DNA from: HGM13233 sp964478515
Lineage (GTDB): Bacteria; Bacillota; Clostridia; Oscillospirales; Ruminococcaceae
DNA length: 53,358 nt
Assembly (NCBI GenBank): GCA_964478515.1
Contig: CAYZIL010000014.1
Coordinates: 1 to 53,358, forward strand
Direction: 5' to 3'
Shown here piece after piece: positions 1 to 7,954 of this stretch. Numbering within the stretch: the first letter of the stretch is position 1; each line of letters begins with the position of its first letter. Below the pieces are notes generated by a model. It was not told where the DNA came from. It searched no databases and saw only the letters and a list, made by a program, of their open reading frames with translations. The position numbers and the translations under genes are program-made.

Positions 1-16
1 GGAGAATATTTGAGTT

Positions 17-45
17 TTGACACTTCGCTTTTATTCTGTTACTAT
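17..45 (+). promoter_or_regulatory. Sigma-A-type promoter of malQ
   Basis: TTGACA at 17-22, a 17-nt spacer, then TACTAT at 40-45 (six and four matches to consensus). It lies 26 nt before the malQ start codon, so the leader would be about 20 nt and would include the GGAG ribosome site at 62-65. Inferred from sequence only. Confidence 0.65.
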
Positions 46-71
46 GCAGCTATAACTTTATTGGAGCGCAA

Positions 72-1541
72 ATGGGCTATTTTACGCGCGGCAGCGGCTT
101 ACTGCTGCCTTTTTTTTCACTTTCCTCAAAACAGGGTTGCGGCAGTTTCGGTGACGAAGCAAATGACTTTATTGAATTTCTGGCGTCCGCAAAACAAAAA
201 TATTGGCAGATACTGCCGCTTAACCCGGCCGGACTCGGCAATTCTCCGTATATGAGTTATTCCACTTTTGCCGGCAGCGAGGTGTATATTGACCTGCTGA
301 CGCTGGAAAAAGACGGCTATTTGCCGCGCGGCAGTGTAAAAATACCGGAATCATACGCGCAAAAAGTCGATTATTATCGCGCGCAGCAAAACATCAGCGC
401 CGCGTTGGACCGCGCGTTTGCGCTAAATTTGCCGCAGAGCGAGCCGGAGTATTGCAGCTTTTGTCAGGACAATGCTGCGTGGCTTGATGATTACGCGCTG
501 TTTTGGGCGCTGAAAAAGCACTTTTCCGGCGCGGATTGGCACGAATGGCCGTCCGACATAGCCGGTTTTGAAAAAGACGCCGTTTGTGCGTGGCGTGAGA
601 ATTTGCGTGACGATGTTGAGCGGTGCCGCTTCGGACAGTTCATCTTTTTCAAACAGTGGCAAGCAGTGCGCCGTCTTGCAAACGAAAGCGGCATAAAAAT
701 AATCGGCGACCTGCCGATATATGTGGCGGCGGACTCGGCCGACGTCTGGTCGCAGTCAAGGTTTTTTCAGCTTGACGAAAGCGGCCGGCCGGCACAGCTT
801 GCCGGAGTGCCGCCGGATTATTTCAATAAAGACGGTCAGCTGTGGGGCAACCCGCTTTACGACTGGCAGCGAATGCAACAGGACGGTTACGGCTGGTGGA
901 TACGCAGAGTGGCCAAAGCACAGCAAATGTTCGACGCTGTCAGGCTTGATCATTTCCGCGGTTTTTCCGCCTATTGGTCTGTGCCGGCAGGCAGTGCCAC
1001 GGCACGCGACGGCTGCTGGCGACAGGGGCCGGGTACCGATTTTATAAAAATGCTCTGCGAGTGGTTTAGCGACATCCGCTTTATTGCCGAGGATCTTGGC
1101 CGGAGCGACGGCGGCGTGCGGGAAATGCTTGACAGTACCGGGCTGCCGGGCATGCGTGTTTTGGAATTTGCTTTTGATTCCGACGCTGCCAATCCCTACT
1201 TGCCGCACAATTACCCGCGCAACTGTGTATGTTATACCGGTACGCACGACAATGCGCCGCTGCTGCAGTGGGCGCAGCAAAACAGAAAAAAAGCAAAAGC
1301 AGCCGGGGAATATTTTAATGACCGCAGCGAGCTTAACTGGAGCTTCATTCGCTCGGGGTCGGCCAGTGTGGCCGACGTGTTTATTGCCCAAATGCCGGAT
1401 GTTCTCGACCTGGGCGCGCAAGGGCGCATAAACAGACCGGGGACCGCTGCCGGCAATTGGAATTGGATGATGGCACCCGGCGCCGCAAACGGTGAACTCG
1501 CGAAAAAATTGCGCGGCATAAGCGAATGTTACGGCAGATAA
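72..1541 (+). CDS. malQ: 4-alpha-glucanotransferase (amylomaltase)
   Basis: A GH77 enzyme that transfers alpha-1,4-glucan segments between maltooligosaccharides in the cytoplasm and so prepares them for phosphorolysis. The 489 residues match the compact bacterial form. The three catalytic carboxylates of the family are visible: Asp about 293 in RLDHFRGF, Glu about 340 in FIAEDLG and Asp about 393 in TGTHDNAP. The N-terminal segment with WQILPLNPAG and SPYMSYSTFAG is also typical. ATG at 72 is preceded by GGAG with 6-nt spacing and by a good promoter, so this start is well supported. No glycogen phosphorylase or maltose transporter lies within the window; anything upstream is outside it. Confidence 0.96.
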   Translation: MGYFTRGSGLLLPFFSLSSKQGCGSFGDEANDFIEFLASAKQKYWQILPLNPAGLGNSPYMSYSTFAGSEVYIDLLTLEKDGYLPRGSVKIPESYAQKVDYYRAQQNISAALDRAFALNLPQSEPEYCSFCQDNAAWLDDYALFWALKKHFSGADWHEWPSDIAGFEKDAVCAWRENLRDDVERCRFGQFIFFKQWQAVRRLANESGIKIIGDLPIYVAADSADVWSQSRFFQLDESGRPAQLAGVPPDYFNKDGQLWGNPLYDWQRMQQDGYGWWIRRVAKAQQMFDAVRLDHFRGFSAYWSVPAGSATARDGCWRQGPGTDFIKMLCEWFSDIRFIAEDLGRSDGGVREMLDSTGLPGMRVLEFAFDSDAANPYLPHNYPRNCVCYTGTHDNAPLLQWAQQNRKKAKAAGEYFNDRSELNWSFIRSGSASVADVFIAQMPDVLDLGAQGRINRPGTAAGNWNWMMAPGAANGELAKKLRGISECYGR

Positions 1542-1559
1542 AATTCGAAACGAGGTGTA

Positions 1560-1706
1560 ATGATGAAATGGCGAATCGGTGCGGCGGTGCTGGCCGTTTT
1601 GGCGGCGACAGCGACCGTTCCGCTGTGCGCAATACTGCTGCAAAAACTCGTTCAAAAGCAAAATAAGACTCAAGAAGACGTAGTGATTCTGGACCGAAGT
1701 AAATAG
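1560..1706 (+). CDS. Small single-pass membrane protein, hypothetical
   Basis: A 48-residue protein not recognised as any family. It starts 18 nt after malQ behind GAGGTG. The two ATG codons at 1560 and 1563 are in frame and either could be used. A basic start (MMKWR) is followed by about 20 hydrophobic residues rich in Ala, Val and Leu, and then a polar tail with KQNKTQED. This suggests one membrane-spanning segment with a short soluble tail, or an uncleaved signal anchor. It would be co-transcribed with malQ. No function is proposed. The ribosome site and the clean membrane-protein pattern argue that it is real, but 48 codons is weak evidence alone. Confidence 0.5.
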   Translation: MMKWRIGAAVLAVLAATATVPLCAILLQKLVQKQNKTQEDVVILDRSK

Positions 1707-1729
1707 GACACGCGTCGGTATTGCTTTGT

Positions 1730-1754
1730 TCCGCAGGTTGTTTGCGGAGTTTTG
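1730..1754 (+). terminator. Weak intrinsic terminator after malQ unit
   Basis: TCCGCA (1730-1735) can pair with TGCGGA (1743-1748) across a 7-nt loop, followed by GTTTTG. The stem is short and the T-run is only four bases, so termination is plausible but not certain. Confidence 0.35.
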
Positions 1755-1783
1755 TCGATAATGTCAATAAAGCTACTTTTCTA

Positions 1784-1812
1784 TTGACAAATTTTACAAA
1801 AACACGGATAAT
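1784..1812 (+). promoter_or_regulatory. Sigma-A-type promoter of the lipoprotein gene
   Basis: TTGACA at 1784-1789, a 17-nt spacer and GATAAT at 1807-1812 (five of six). The start codon of the lipoprotein is 31 nt further on, leaving room for the GAGGAGG ribosome site. One of the best promoter matches in the window. Confidence 0.75.
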
Positions 1813-1842
1813 GTATTCGATAATCAAGAGGAGGATCAGACT

Positions 1843-2433
1843 GTGATACTAAAGAGAGCTGTTTCAGTTCTGCTGGTGGTCTGCACCGTTGCCTGCCTGC
1901 TTTGCGGCTGCATACCCACAAAACTGAGTGAAGAAGAAGCCCTCAAAGTCGGGGAAGAGTGCTACGGCGTTGCCGAAAAAGTATATAGCGGCGATGCCTA
2001 CGAGTACGAAAAATACGAGCACGGACTTAAAGTCAAGTATGAACTTGACGGTGTCTATTATTACCAGATACTTAATTTCTTCGACCTTATCGGCGAAAGC
2101 TTTACCTCAGAGGCAATACTTCAACTGAAGACCGACCGCGGCATTTTACTGCCGAGCGAGACTACCGCGTATATCAAGGCGCCGGACGATGAGACGGAAA
2201 GCGACACCACCCTTTACAGCCACAGCGAGCTGACTGTCGAGAGCATTGAGGCGCGCGAAATAGTATTTAACGTTACGAGCTATTATTTCACGTCTGTCGA
2301 GTCCCGCGACGCGGGCGAGCAAGCAACCGAGACGCGCACCAGCCAGTTCAAAATCTCGCTGCATGCCACCGAGGACGCGGACGGAAAAACGGTATACATT
2401 TGGAAGATTGATTCTTTCACCGACCCGTTTTAA
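1843..2433 (+). CDS. Lipoprotein of unknown function
   Basis: A 196-residue protein with a type II signal peptide: basic MILKR, a hydrophobic core and a lipobox ending LCGC, so Cys23 would be lipidated after cleavage and the mature protein tethered to the outer face of the membrane. The mature part is acidic, with many Tyr, Glu and Thr residues and alternating beta-like stretches, and no catalytic motif that I recognise. The start is GTG at 1843 behind a strong GAGGAGG site. It is a single-gene unit with its own promoter and a strong terminator just downstream. The fold could resemble small NTF2-like or inhibitor lipoproteins, but that is only a guess. Confidence 0.8.
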   Translation: MILKRAVSVLLVVCTVACLLCGCIPTKLSEEEALKVGEECYGVAEKVYSGDAYEYEKYEHGLKVKYELDGVYYYQILNFFDLIGESFTSEAILQLKTDRGILLPSETTAYIKAPDDETESDTTLYSHSELTVESIEAREIVFNVTSYYFTSVESRDAGEQATETRTSQFKISLHATEDADGKTVYIWKIDSFTDPF

Positions 2434-2460
2434 TGTGTACCGGTAAATTAAGCTGAAAAA

Positions 2461-2497
2461 ACAGGCGACAACGCGCAGAGCGTTGTCGCCTGTTTTC
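2461..2497. terminator. Bidirectional intrinsic terminator
   Basis: A perfect 14-bp stem (2461-2474 with 2480-2493) around a 5-nt loop. It is preceded by an A-run and followed by a T-run, so it can stop transcription of the lipoprotein gene on the plus strand and of the convergent glycosylase gene on the minus strand. Confidence 0.88.
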
Positions 2498-2500
2498 AAT

Positions 2501-2995
2501 TTACTCACAGCGGCAAGCGTCGAACTGAGTGAGTACTTGCCAGCTCATATAAAGCTGACTCAGTGAGTAAGAAGCGTTGGCGGGACTGGTAGAGGGCAGC
2601 TTAAAATACGGCAGTTCAACGTCGCCCCAGCGGCGGCGGTAATGCTCGTAAGCGGCAAGGCCGTTGAGAAAAACAGCTTTGATGTCGGCAACCGAGAATA
2701 TGCGTTCAAGGTCGTTATAGACAGCGTCCTTTATGGTAATGTCGGCGGCGCCGCGTATTTCGCAGCCGGCGACAACGTCCCACAAAGCGACGCCGTGCCG
2801 CAGCAGTGTGTCGCTGCGCTGCTGTGGTGTGGCGCCGAAATCTTCGCCGTAAATGCGCGACATCAGTTTCCAAAAGCGGTTTTGCGGGTTGCCGTAATAA
2901 AACCCGTTGCTGCGCGACAGCGGCGACGGAAAGCTGCCGAGTACCAAAACACGGCTGTCGGAGTCGAAGACCGGCTCAAAGGGATGGGTGAGCAT
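2501..2995 (-). CDS. DNA-deoxyinosine glycosylase (uracil-DNA glycosylase superfamily)
   Basis: A predicted base-excision repair enzyme of the uracil-DNA glycosylase superfamily, in the subgroup that removes hypoxanthine or related bases. The visible signature is the N-terminal VLVLGSFPSPLSR motif (the water-activating loop region), then GFYYGNPQNRFWKLM and GVALWDVV, and near the C-terminus the LPSTSPANA loop that contacts DNA. The protein is 164 residues from ATG at 2995, which is preceded by AGGAGG with 7-nt spacing. Longer in-frame starts upstream lack such a site. The gene is transcribed away from the kinase at 3085 and ends at a shared terminator. The exact substrate cannot be decided from sequence. 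Confidence 0.85.
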   Translation of the reverse strand: MLTHPFEPVFDSDSRVLVLGSFPSPLSRSNGFYYGNPQNRFWKLMSRIYGEDFGATPQQRSDTLLRHGVALWDVVAGCEIRGAADITIKDAVYNDLERIFSVADIKAVFLNGLAAYEHYRRRWGDVELPYFKLPSTSPANASYSLSQLYMSWQVLTQFDACRCE

Positions 2996-3008
2996 AAACC
3001 TGCCTCCT

Positions 3009-3037
3009 TTACGATTGCTGCGGCTTTGTGATATAAT
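3009..3037 (+). promoter_or_regulatory. Extended -10 promoter of the galactokinase-family gene
   Basis: TATAAT at 3032-3037 is preceded by TG plus one base, forming an extended -10. A poor -35 (TTACGA, 3009-3014) sits 17 nt upstream. It overlaps the ribosome-site region of the divergent glycosylase gene. Confidence 0.6.
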
Positions 3038-3084
3038 CCAGACAAATTCTAACATATGCTTTGCAAGTATGTAAAGGTGAGACT

Positions 3085-4356
3085 ATGGCAAAAACTCAGG
3101 AGCTGTTAAATAAAATTAATGCCGGCGAGCTTGACGTGGCGCTCGCCAGGCTATACAGCGATACTTCGGCCGCACGCGCGCGTTACGCAAGACTGTGCGA
3201 GCGCTTTTTGGCGCGGTACGGCGACATGAGCGACGCGCGTTTTTTCAGCGCACCGGGCCGCTGCGAACTTTGCGGAAATCATACCGACCACAATCTCGGC
3301 CGCGTAGTGGCGGCGGCAGTTGACCTTGACACCGTCGTTTTAGCCGCGCCGGCAAAAGACAGTCTCATGCGGCTTGACTCCGAGGGATACAGCGAAATTG
3401 TAATATCTGCGCGGGAGCTCGAGCCGAAACAGAGCGAGCGGGGCAGTTCGGCGGCGCTGGTAAGAGGAGTGGCGGCGGCGCTGAGCACTGACGGACGCGA
3501 CATTGTCGGTTTTTTCGCTTGTGCCGACTCGCAGGTGCTGCCCGGCTCGGGGCTTTCGTCTTCAGCGGCTTTTGAAGTTGCCCTGGCAAAGGTCATTGCC
3601 ACTTTTGCCGGCGACAAAGCAGCCGACGCATTGCAGCTGGCGGCAGCCGGAAAGTATGCTGAAAACGAGTATTACGGTAAACCCTGCGGCATGATGGACC
3701 AGACGGCTTCCGCTGTCGGAGGGCTGACGTTGATTGACTTCGGCCGTCCCCAGAGCGTAAGCGCCCAAAAGCTTTCGGCGGCGTCGCTGCTTAACGGACT
3801 GACTATGTGCACGCTCGACACTGCAGCGGCTCACGACGACTTGACAGACGATTATGCAGCGGTGCCGGCGGAAATGAAAAGTGTGGCGGCATATTTCAAC
3901 AAAAATGTGCTGCGCGAGGTCGACGAGGACAGCTTTTGGCCGCAACTTGAGCCGTTGCGCGCTGCATGCGGCGACCGCGCGGTTTTGCGCGCCATACATT
4001 TTTATAACGAAATGAGAAATGTCGGGCGACTGGCAAATGCCATAGAAAGTGCGAATACTGACGAATTTTTGCGCTGCATTAATGCTTCGGGCTACTCGTC
4101 GTTCATGTACAATCAAAACATCTACTCGCCGGCGGTGCCGCAGCGTCAGCCGCTGAGCGTGGCGCTGGCGCTCAGTCGGCATGCACTCGCCGGTCGCGGC
4201 GCGTGCAGAGTACACGGCGGCGGGTTTGCGGGCACGATACTCGCGTTCGTACCAAATGAAATTTACGCTGAATACGCCGCGGCGCAAAGCGCCGTTTTCG
4301 GCGCCGGATGCTGTCGTCAACTGAACGTACGTCAATACGGCGCTGTCAGTATTTGA
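3085..4356 (+). CDS. GHMP kinase, galactokinase family
   Basis: A sugar 1-kinase of the GHMP superfamily, probably acting on galactose or a related sugar in the cytoplasm. The 423 residues fit galactokinases. An N-terminal substrate-binding segment (residues 63-70) reads CGNHTDHN where classical GalK has GEHTDYN, so the sugar-binding Glu is replaced by Asn and a Tyr by His. The ATP-binding loop GSGLSSSAA is at about 154 and the third GHMP motif HGGGFAGT at about 377. ATG at 3085 is chosen because AAAGGTGA precedes it; a TTG at 3061 is less likely. No other Leloir-pathway gene is adjacent, so galactose is the family default rather than shown. Confidence 0.85.
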   Translation: MAKTQELLNKINAGELDVALARLYSDTSAARARYARLCERFLARYGDMSDARFFSAPGRCELCGNHTDHNLGRVVAAAVDLDTVVLAAPAKDSLMRLDSEGYSEIVISARELEPKQSERGSSAALVRGVAAALSTDGRDIVGFFACADSQVLPGSGLSSSAAFEVALAKVIATFAGDKAADALQLAAAGKYAENEYYGKPCGMMDQTASAVGGLTLIDFGRPQSVSAQKLSAASLLNGLTMCTLDTAAAHDDLTDDYAAVPAEMKSVAAYFNKNVLREVDEDSFWPQLEPLRAACGDRAVLRAIHFYNEMRNVGRLANAIESANTDEFLRCINASGYSSFMYNQNIYSPAVPQRQPLSVALALSRHALAGRGACRVHGGGFAGTILAFVPNEIYAEYAAAQSAVFGAGCCRQLNVRQYGAVSI

Positions 4357-4379
4357 AAAAAAGAGAGTGGACAAATCAA

Positions 4380-4880
4380 ATGGATATTAATGAATTTCGC
4401 CCAATGCGCCGCGCCCGCCAGCAGCTTGACGAAGGGCAAAGCATAGAATTGCTTAAGAGCTGCACACACGGAACGCTGGCGCTGAACGGCAGCGGGGACT
4501 ACCCCTATGCCGTGCCGCTCAGTTATGTGTGGCAGAGCGGGAAAATCTATTTTCACTGCGCTGTCAGCGGCAAGAAGACAGACATGTTATTTAAAGACGA
4601 GCGCGTGAGCTTTTGTGTTGTTGAAAGCGACGAAATAGTTCCGGAAAAACTGACGACATATTACCGCAGCGTCATAGTTTTCGGCCGGGCGCGAATTATT
4701 GACGACAAAAAAGAGAAGCGTCGGGCACTGGAATTGCTGGCACAAAAGTATGCTGCGGGGCAAAAGGGAACGGCCGAGGAGATTGACTCGCAGCTTGACA
4801 GAGCCGCTGTCGTAGAAATAAAAGTCGACCACCTCAGCGGCAAGCAGTCAATTGAGCTGTGCCGCGCGCAAAGCAACTGA
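4380..4880 (+). CDS. Pyridoxamine 5'-phosphate oxidase-like flavin-binding protein
   Basis: A 166-residue split-barrel protein of the pyridoxamine-phosphate-oxidase-like / nitroimidazole-resistance (NimA-like) group, which usually binds FMN or a related cofactor. The start MDINEFRPMRR, the segment HGTLALNGSGDYPYAVPLSYVW and IYFHCAVSGKK followed by VSFCVVE are typical of that family. The C-terminal half (VIVFGRARII, then a helix with LLAQKY) also fits. ATG at 4380 is chosen from alignment to the family start; the purine-rich AGAGAG upstream is a moderate ribosome site. It lies 23 nt after the kinase and probably shares its transcript. The physiological substrate is unknown. Confidence 0.85.
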   Translation: MDINEFRPMRRARQQLDEGQSIELLKSCTHGTLALNGSGDYPYAVPLSYVWQSGKIYFHCAVSGKKTDMLFKDERVSFCVVESDEIVPEKLTTYYRSVIVFGRARIIDDKKEKRRALELLAQKYAAGQKGTAEEIDSQLDRAAVVEIKVDHLSGKQSIELCRAQSN

Positions 4881-4882
4881 GA

Positions 4883-4919
4883 AAAAAATGTCCCTAGCGT
4901 CGCAGACGCGAGGGACATT
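4883..4919 (-). terminator. Intrinsic terminator of trmB unit
   Basis: A long hairpin: 9 bp outer stem (4887-4895 with 4911-4919) and a GCGTC/GACGC inner stem around a 3-nt loop. Read on the minus strand it is followed by a run of T, so it terminates trmB. On the plus strand the T-run is poorer. Confidence 0.8.
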
Positions 4920-4921
4920 GC

Positions 4922-5590
4922 CTACATTTCTTGTTTTTTTGCGCGAATATAATATATTGGCACGCCGCGTTCGCGGAACATTTTTTCGTGCTCGGTGGCG
5001 ATATTATTCGCCATCAGTTCAGGTTCGCCGTAAAGGTCGCCGCTGACGCGCTCGGCTTCGTAGCCGGCGCTGTCAAAATAGCAAAGCGAGTCTTCAAACA
5101 GCGCCGCGTCGTCCGTCTTAAAAAATACGCGGCCGCCGTCGCGCAGAAAATCGCGGTATTTCAGCAATTGACGGGTGTGGGTAAGCCGCTTTTTATTGTA
5201 ACTCTGCTTCGGCCAGGGATTGCAAAAATTGATGTAAATGTTTTCGACAACGTCGTCGCCACCGAGCATTAGACCAATGCGCTCAATGTCAAAAGACATA
5301 ATAAGCACATTGTCCGGCGTGCGGCCGTGCGCCGCAAAAAGCGAGTCAATGCGCCGCTTGGCAAGCATGAGAATCTCGCTTTTTATGTCGACGGCGATGA
5401 GATTGATATTCGGGTGCTCAAGCGCATATTGGGCTGCGAAGTTGCCTTTTCCGCAGCCGAGTTCCAACTCAAGCGGCAGCTCGCGGGCAAATGCGTCGCG
5501 CCATCCGCCGCGCAGCGCGGGTGGGTCGCGCACAAAAAGCGGGCTGTCACAGAGCTCTGCGTAGGCGCCGGGCTTGTGGCGGATTCTCAT
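4922..5590 (-). CDS. trmB: tRNA (guanine-N7-)-methyltransferase
   Basis: Class I SAM-dependent enzyme that methylates N7 of G46 in the tRNA variable loop. The start MRIRHKPGA, the SAM-binding loop ELGCGKGNF, the following acidic strand INLIAVDIK, the catalytic-site stretch FCNPWPK and the C-terminal TEHEKMFRERG are all family features. The 222 residues match the usual length. The start at 5590 overlaps the stop of the upstream flavin reductase gene in an ATGA arrangement, which points to translational coupling; a longer reading to 5629 would only add residues that overlap the neighbour. It ends at a strong terminator on the minus strand. Confidence 0.94.
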   Translation of the reverse strand: MRIRHKPGAYAELCDSPLFVRDPPALRGGWRDAFARELPLELELGCGKGNFAAQYALEHPNINLIAVDIKSEILMLAKRRIDSLFAAHGRTPDNVLIMSFDIERIGLMLGGDDVVENIYINFCNPWPKQSYNKKRLTHTRQLLKYRDFLRDGGRVFFKTDDAALFEDSLCYFDSAGYEAERVSGDLYGEPELMANNIATEHEKMFRERGVPIYYIRAKKQEM

Positions 5591-6168
5591 TTGCGGCGGC
5601 GTGACGCCGTTTTTTTGCGCACGGTCCAACCGAGATTGCCAAGACGTTTGCCGAGTTTAAAATACTGTCCGTGGGCGAATGCTATCAGGTCTGCGCCCTC
5701 AATTTTCAACTTACCCTTGCCGTCGACTAAAGTCTGGTCAACGAAAACGGCTTTTATTTCGGCCAAAAACATGTCGTGCGAACCGAGCTCAAGCACCTGG
5801 GTGACACTGCACATCAGCGACATGGGGCTCTGTTCAATTGCCGGGCACTCAAAACCCTCAAAATATTGCGGCTGTAATCCGGTAGCGGCAAATTTGTCGA
5901 CGTCGCGGCCGGATTTCACACCGATATAGTCAGCGGCGCGCAAAATGTCCGCCGAGACCAGATTAATGCAGAACTCGCCCTTTTGGGCGACAATATCGTG
6001 CGAGTAGCGCTTTTTCATCATAGATATATAGGTCATGGGCGGTTCGGAATTGACTGTGCCGGTCCAGGCAATTGTTATGGCGTTGTGCAGCTCTTTGTCA
6101 CCGCAGGTGGCTATTACAACGGGTACGGGAGACAGCAGCGTTCCGGGCTTCCAGGTTAATTTGTCCAT
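5587..6168 (-). CDS. Flavin reductase family protein (FMN-binding split barrel)
   Basis: A 193-residue protein of the DIM6/NTAB-like flavin reductase family, which binds FMN and transfers electrons from NAD(P)H or acts on small substrates. Family features are the N-terminal WKPGTLLSPVPVVIATC, AITIAWTGTVNSEPPMTYISM, the basic-aromatic KKRYSHDIV and GEFCINLVS. ATG at 6168 has AAGGAG with 8-nt spacing; the slightly longer GTG start would place the site too close. A minus-strand promoter lies directly upstream. It is co-transcribed with trmB through an ATGA overlap, an association with no obvious functional logic. Confidence 0.9.
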   Translation of the reverse strand: MDKLTWKPGTLLSPVPVVIATCGDKELHNAITIAWTGTVNSEPPMTYISMMKKRYSHDIVAQKGEFCINLVSADILRAADYIGVKSGRDVDKFAATGLQPQYFEGFECPAIEQSPMSLMCSVTQVLELGSHDMFLAEIKAVFVDQTLVDGKGKLKIEGADLIAFAHGQYFKLGKRLGNLGWTVRKKTASRRRK

Positions 6169-6189
6169 TACTATCACTCCTTTTTAGAT

Positions 6190-6217
6190 ATTGTAACACA
6201 ATTCTTTTGCGCGGCAA
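6190..6217 (-). promoter_or_regulatory. Promoter of the flavin reductase-trmB unit
   Basis: On the minus strand, TTGCCG (6212-6217) and TACAAT (6190-6195) are separated by 16 nt. It is interleaved with the plus-strand promoter of the M20 gene, so the two divergent units share about 30 bp of control region. Confidence 0.6.
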
Positions 6218-6233
6218 TAAAAAGATGTATAAT
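6206..6233 (+). promoter_or_regulatory. Promoter of the M20 amidohydrolase gene
   Basis: A perfect TATAAT at 6228-6233 with a weak TTTGCG (6206-6211) 16 nt upstream. It overlaps the divergent promoter of the flavin reductase gene. Confidence 0.55.
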
Positions 6234-6255
6234 AATAAAAAACGGAGAAAAAAAG

Positions 6256-7419
6256 ATGCCTGATTTTTTGAAAATGTCCGCCGACGGTTACGAGAGAATG
6301 CTCGCGGTGCGCCGGCGAGTGCACGCACAGCCGGAAGTCGGCGACGACGTTGACAAAACCGTGGCACTTATTTGCGCCGAGTTGAGCGATTGCGGCTGCC
6401 GGGTGCATGAATACGGCAAGAATATTGTAGCTGCCGAAATTGGCAGCGGCGCGCCCGTCGTTCTGGTGCGGGCCGATATTGACGCGTTGCCCGAGCGCGA
6501 GTGCAGCGGTCTTAGTTTCGCTGCAAACAACGGCTGCGCGCACGCCTGCGGTCACGACATCCACGTCGCCGTGGCGCTGGCAGCGGCGAGAATGCTCAAG
6601 AGTGTCGAAGGTGAACTGCGCGGCACGGTACGCATATTGTTCCAGCCCGACGAGGAGCGCGTGCGCGGCGCGCTCGCGTGTATTGACGCCGGAGTTCTCA
6701 GCGACGTCAGCGCCGTGTTCGGTATGCACACCGCAACCGGGCTGAAGACAGGCGCAGTCAATACGCGTTCGGGCGGCTATCTTACCTCCGGTGATATTTT
6801 CAAAATAGAGGTCAACGGCCGCTCAACACACGGTTCCATGCCCGAAAACGGCTGCGACGCTCTCTACGCTGCCGTAAAGATAGTCGACGCCGTACAAGCA
6901 GTGACAACGCGAATGGTTGACGCAAACGACCCAGTCGTAATAACGTTCGGCAGCTTCAATTCCGGCAGCACGCACAACATCATTCCCGACAAAGCGCTGC
7001 TCAGCGGGACGATACGCGCTTTTTCACCAGAAGTGCGTGAGAAGGTAAAAAAACTTGTCGGCGGTATTGTTGCCGGCACAGCCGCGACATACGGCGCCAG
7101 CGCCGAGTTCAAAGTAATTGACTCCACGCCCGCTACGCTCAACGACAAGCAGCTTTGCGAGAGCTTTTTGGCCAATTGCCGCGCCTTGCTTGGCGACAAT
7201 ATGGTTTTTACCGACGCAATAAAGTACAAAGTATCTGACGATTTTGCCTATTTTGCACAGCGCGTGCCGGCAGTGATGTATCACATCGGATTCGGCAGCG
7301 GCGGGGCCGACGGCGAGGTGAGGCTGCTGCACGACCCGCAAATTGTATTTGACGAGCGCGGCATGTTAAACGCCGCTACAGTTTGTGCCGACGCCGCCTG
7401 GCATTATCTGCAAGACTAA
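6256..7419 (+). CDS. M20-family amidohydrolase (N-acyl amino acid hydrolase type)
   Basis: A cytoplasmic di-metal M20D peptidase/amidohydrolase that removes acyl groups from amino acids or related amides. The N-terminal RRRVHAQPEVG, the VRADIDALP strand carrying a metal Asp, and CAHACGHDIHVAVALAAA with metal-binding Cys and His are diagnostic. RILFQPDEE holds the catalytic Glu pair, and GMHTA and the late LHDPQ supply further ligands. A lid-domain segment GRSTHGSMPENGCDA is present. The 387 residues match the family. ATG at 6256 follows GGAG. Substrate (N-acetyl-diaminopimelate, hippurate, indole conjugates and others) cannot be told; the dapA/asd genes far downstream are not linked. Confidence 0.92.
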   Translation: MPDFLKMSADGYERMLAVRRRVHAQPEVGDDVDKTVALICAELSDCGCRVHEYGKNIVAAEIGSGAPVVLVRADIDALPERECSGLSFAANNGCAHACGHDIHVAVALAAARMLKSVEGELRGTVRILFQPDEERVRGALACIDAGVLSDVSAVFGMHTATGLKTGAVNTRSGGYLTSGDIFKIEVNGRSTHGSMPENGCDALYAAVKIVDAVQAVTTRMVDANDPVVITFGSFNSGSTHNIIPDKALLSGTIRAFSPEVREKVKKLVGGIVAGTAATYGASAEFKVIDSTPATLNDKQLCESFLANCRALLGDNMVFTDAIKYKVSDDFAYFAQRVPAVMYHIGFGSGGADGEVRLLHDPQIVFDERGMLNAATVCADAAWHYLQD

Positions 7420-7431
7420 CGCGAACGGCGC

Positions 7432-7460
7432 TTGTTGACAACGAAAATATGTGTTAAAAT
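7432..7460 (+). promoter_or_regulatory. Possible promoter of nrdR
   Basis: TTGTTG (7432-7437), a 17-nt spacer and TAAAAT (7455-7460). A better -35 (TTGACA, 7435-7440) is present but its spacing to the same -10 is only 14 nt. The region is short and AT-rich, so the call is tentative. Confidence 0.45.
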
Positions 7461-7486
7461 TAAAAAAATACGAAGGAGTGCCAGCC

Positions 7487-7954
7487 ATGAAGTGCCATTT
7501 CTGCGGGTATCCGGAGACAAAAGTTATTGACTCTCGCCCGGCCGACGACAACGAGAAAATCCGCCGTCGCCGCGAATGCCTGTCGTGCAAGCGCCGCTTC
7601 ACGACGTATGAAGTTATTGAAACGCTGCCGATTATGGTCATTAAGCGCGACAAGTCGCGCGAATATTTCCAGCGCGACAAACTAATGGCCGGTATGCTGC
7701 GTGCATGCGAAAAGCGCCCGGTGCCGCTGGAGACTATTGTTGCCGCCGTAGACAACATTGAACAGGAGCTGCAAAGCTCTATGGACCGTGAGGTCAGCTC
7801 CAGCGCCATCGGTGAAATGGCAATGTCTGCGCTCAAAGACATTGACGACGTCGCCTATGTGCGCTTCGCCTCGGTGTACAGACAGTTCAAAGACATTAAC
7901 TCTTTTATGGATGAGCTATCGACAATCTTGAAAGATAAGGCGGGCAATCGCTGA
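7487..7954 (+). CDS. nrdR: Transcriptional repressor NrdR
   Basis: The ATP/dATP-sensing repressor of ribonucleotide reductase genes. The 155-residue protein begins MKCHFCGYPETKVIDSRP and has a zinc ribbon with CxxC pairs (C3, C6 and the RRRECLSCKRRF pair), then the ATP-cone (FTTYEVIETLPIMVIKRD and onward). ATG at 7487 follows GAAGGAG and is the universal NrdR start; a longer upstream reading would add 12 residues of non-family sequence. It ends one base before the convergent DUF4363 gene. No nrd genes are in the window, so its targets are elsewhere. Confidence 0.97.
   Translation: MKCHFCGYPETKVIDSRPADDNEKIRRRRECLSCKRRFTTYEVIETLPIMVIKRDKSREYFQRDKLMAGMLRACEKRPVPLETIVAAVDNIEQELQSSMDREVSSSAIGEMAMSALKDIDDVAYVRFASVYRQFKDINSFMDELSTILKDKAGNR

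Noticed and set aside
756..1673. Long minus-strand open frame opposite malQ
   Set aside because: It lies wholly opposite a clear enzyme gene, has low-complexity composition and no ribosome site; it is a shadow of a GC-rich gene.
3562..4374. Minus-strand frame of 270 codons opposite the galactokinase-family gene
   Set aside because: Antisense shadow with no family features and no start signal.
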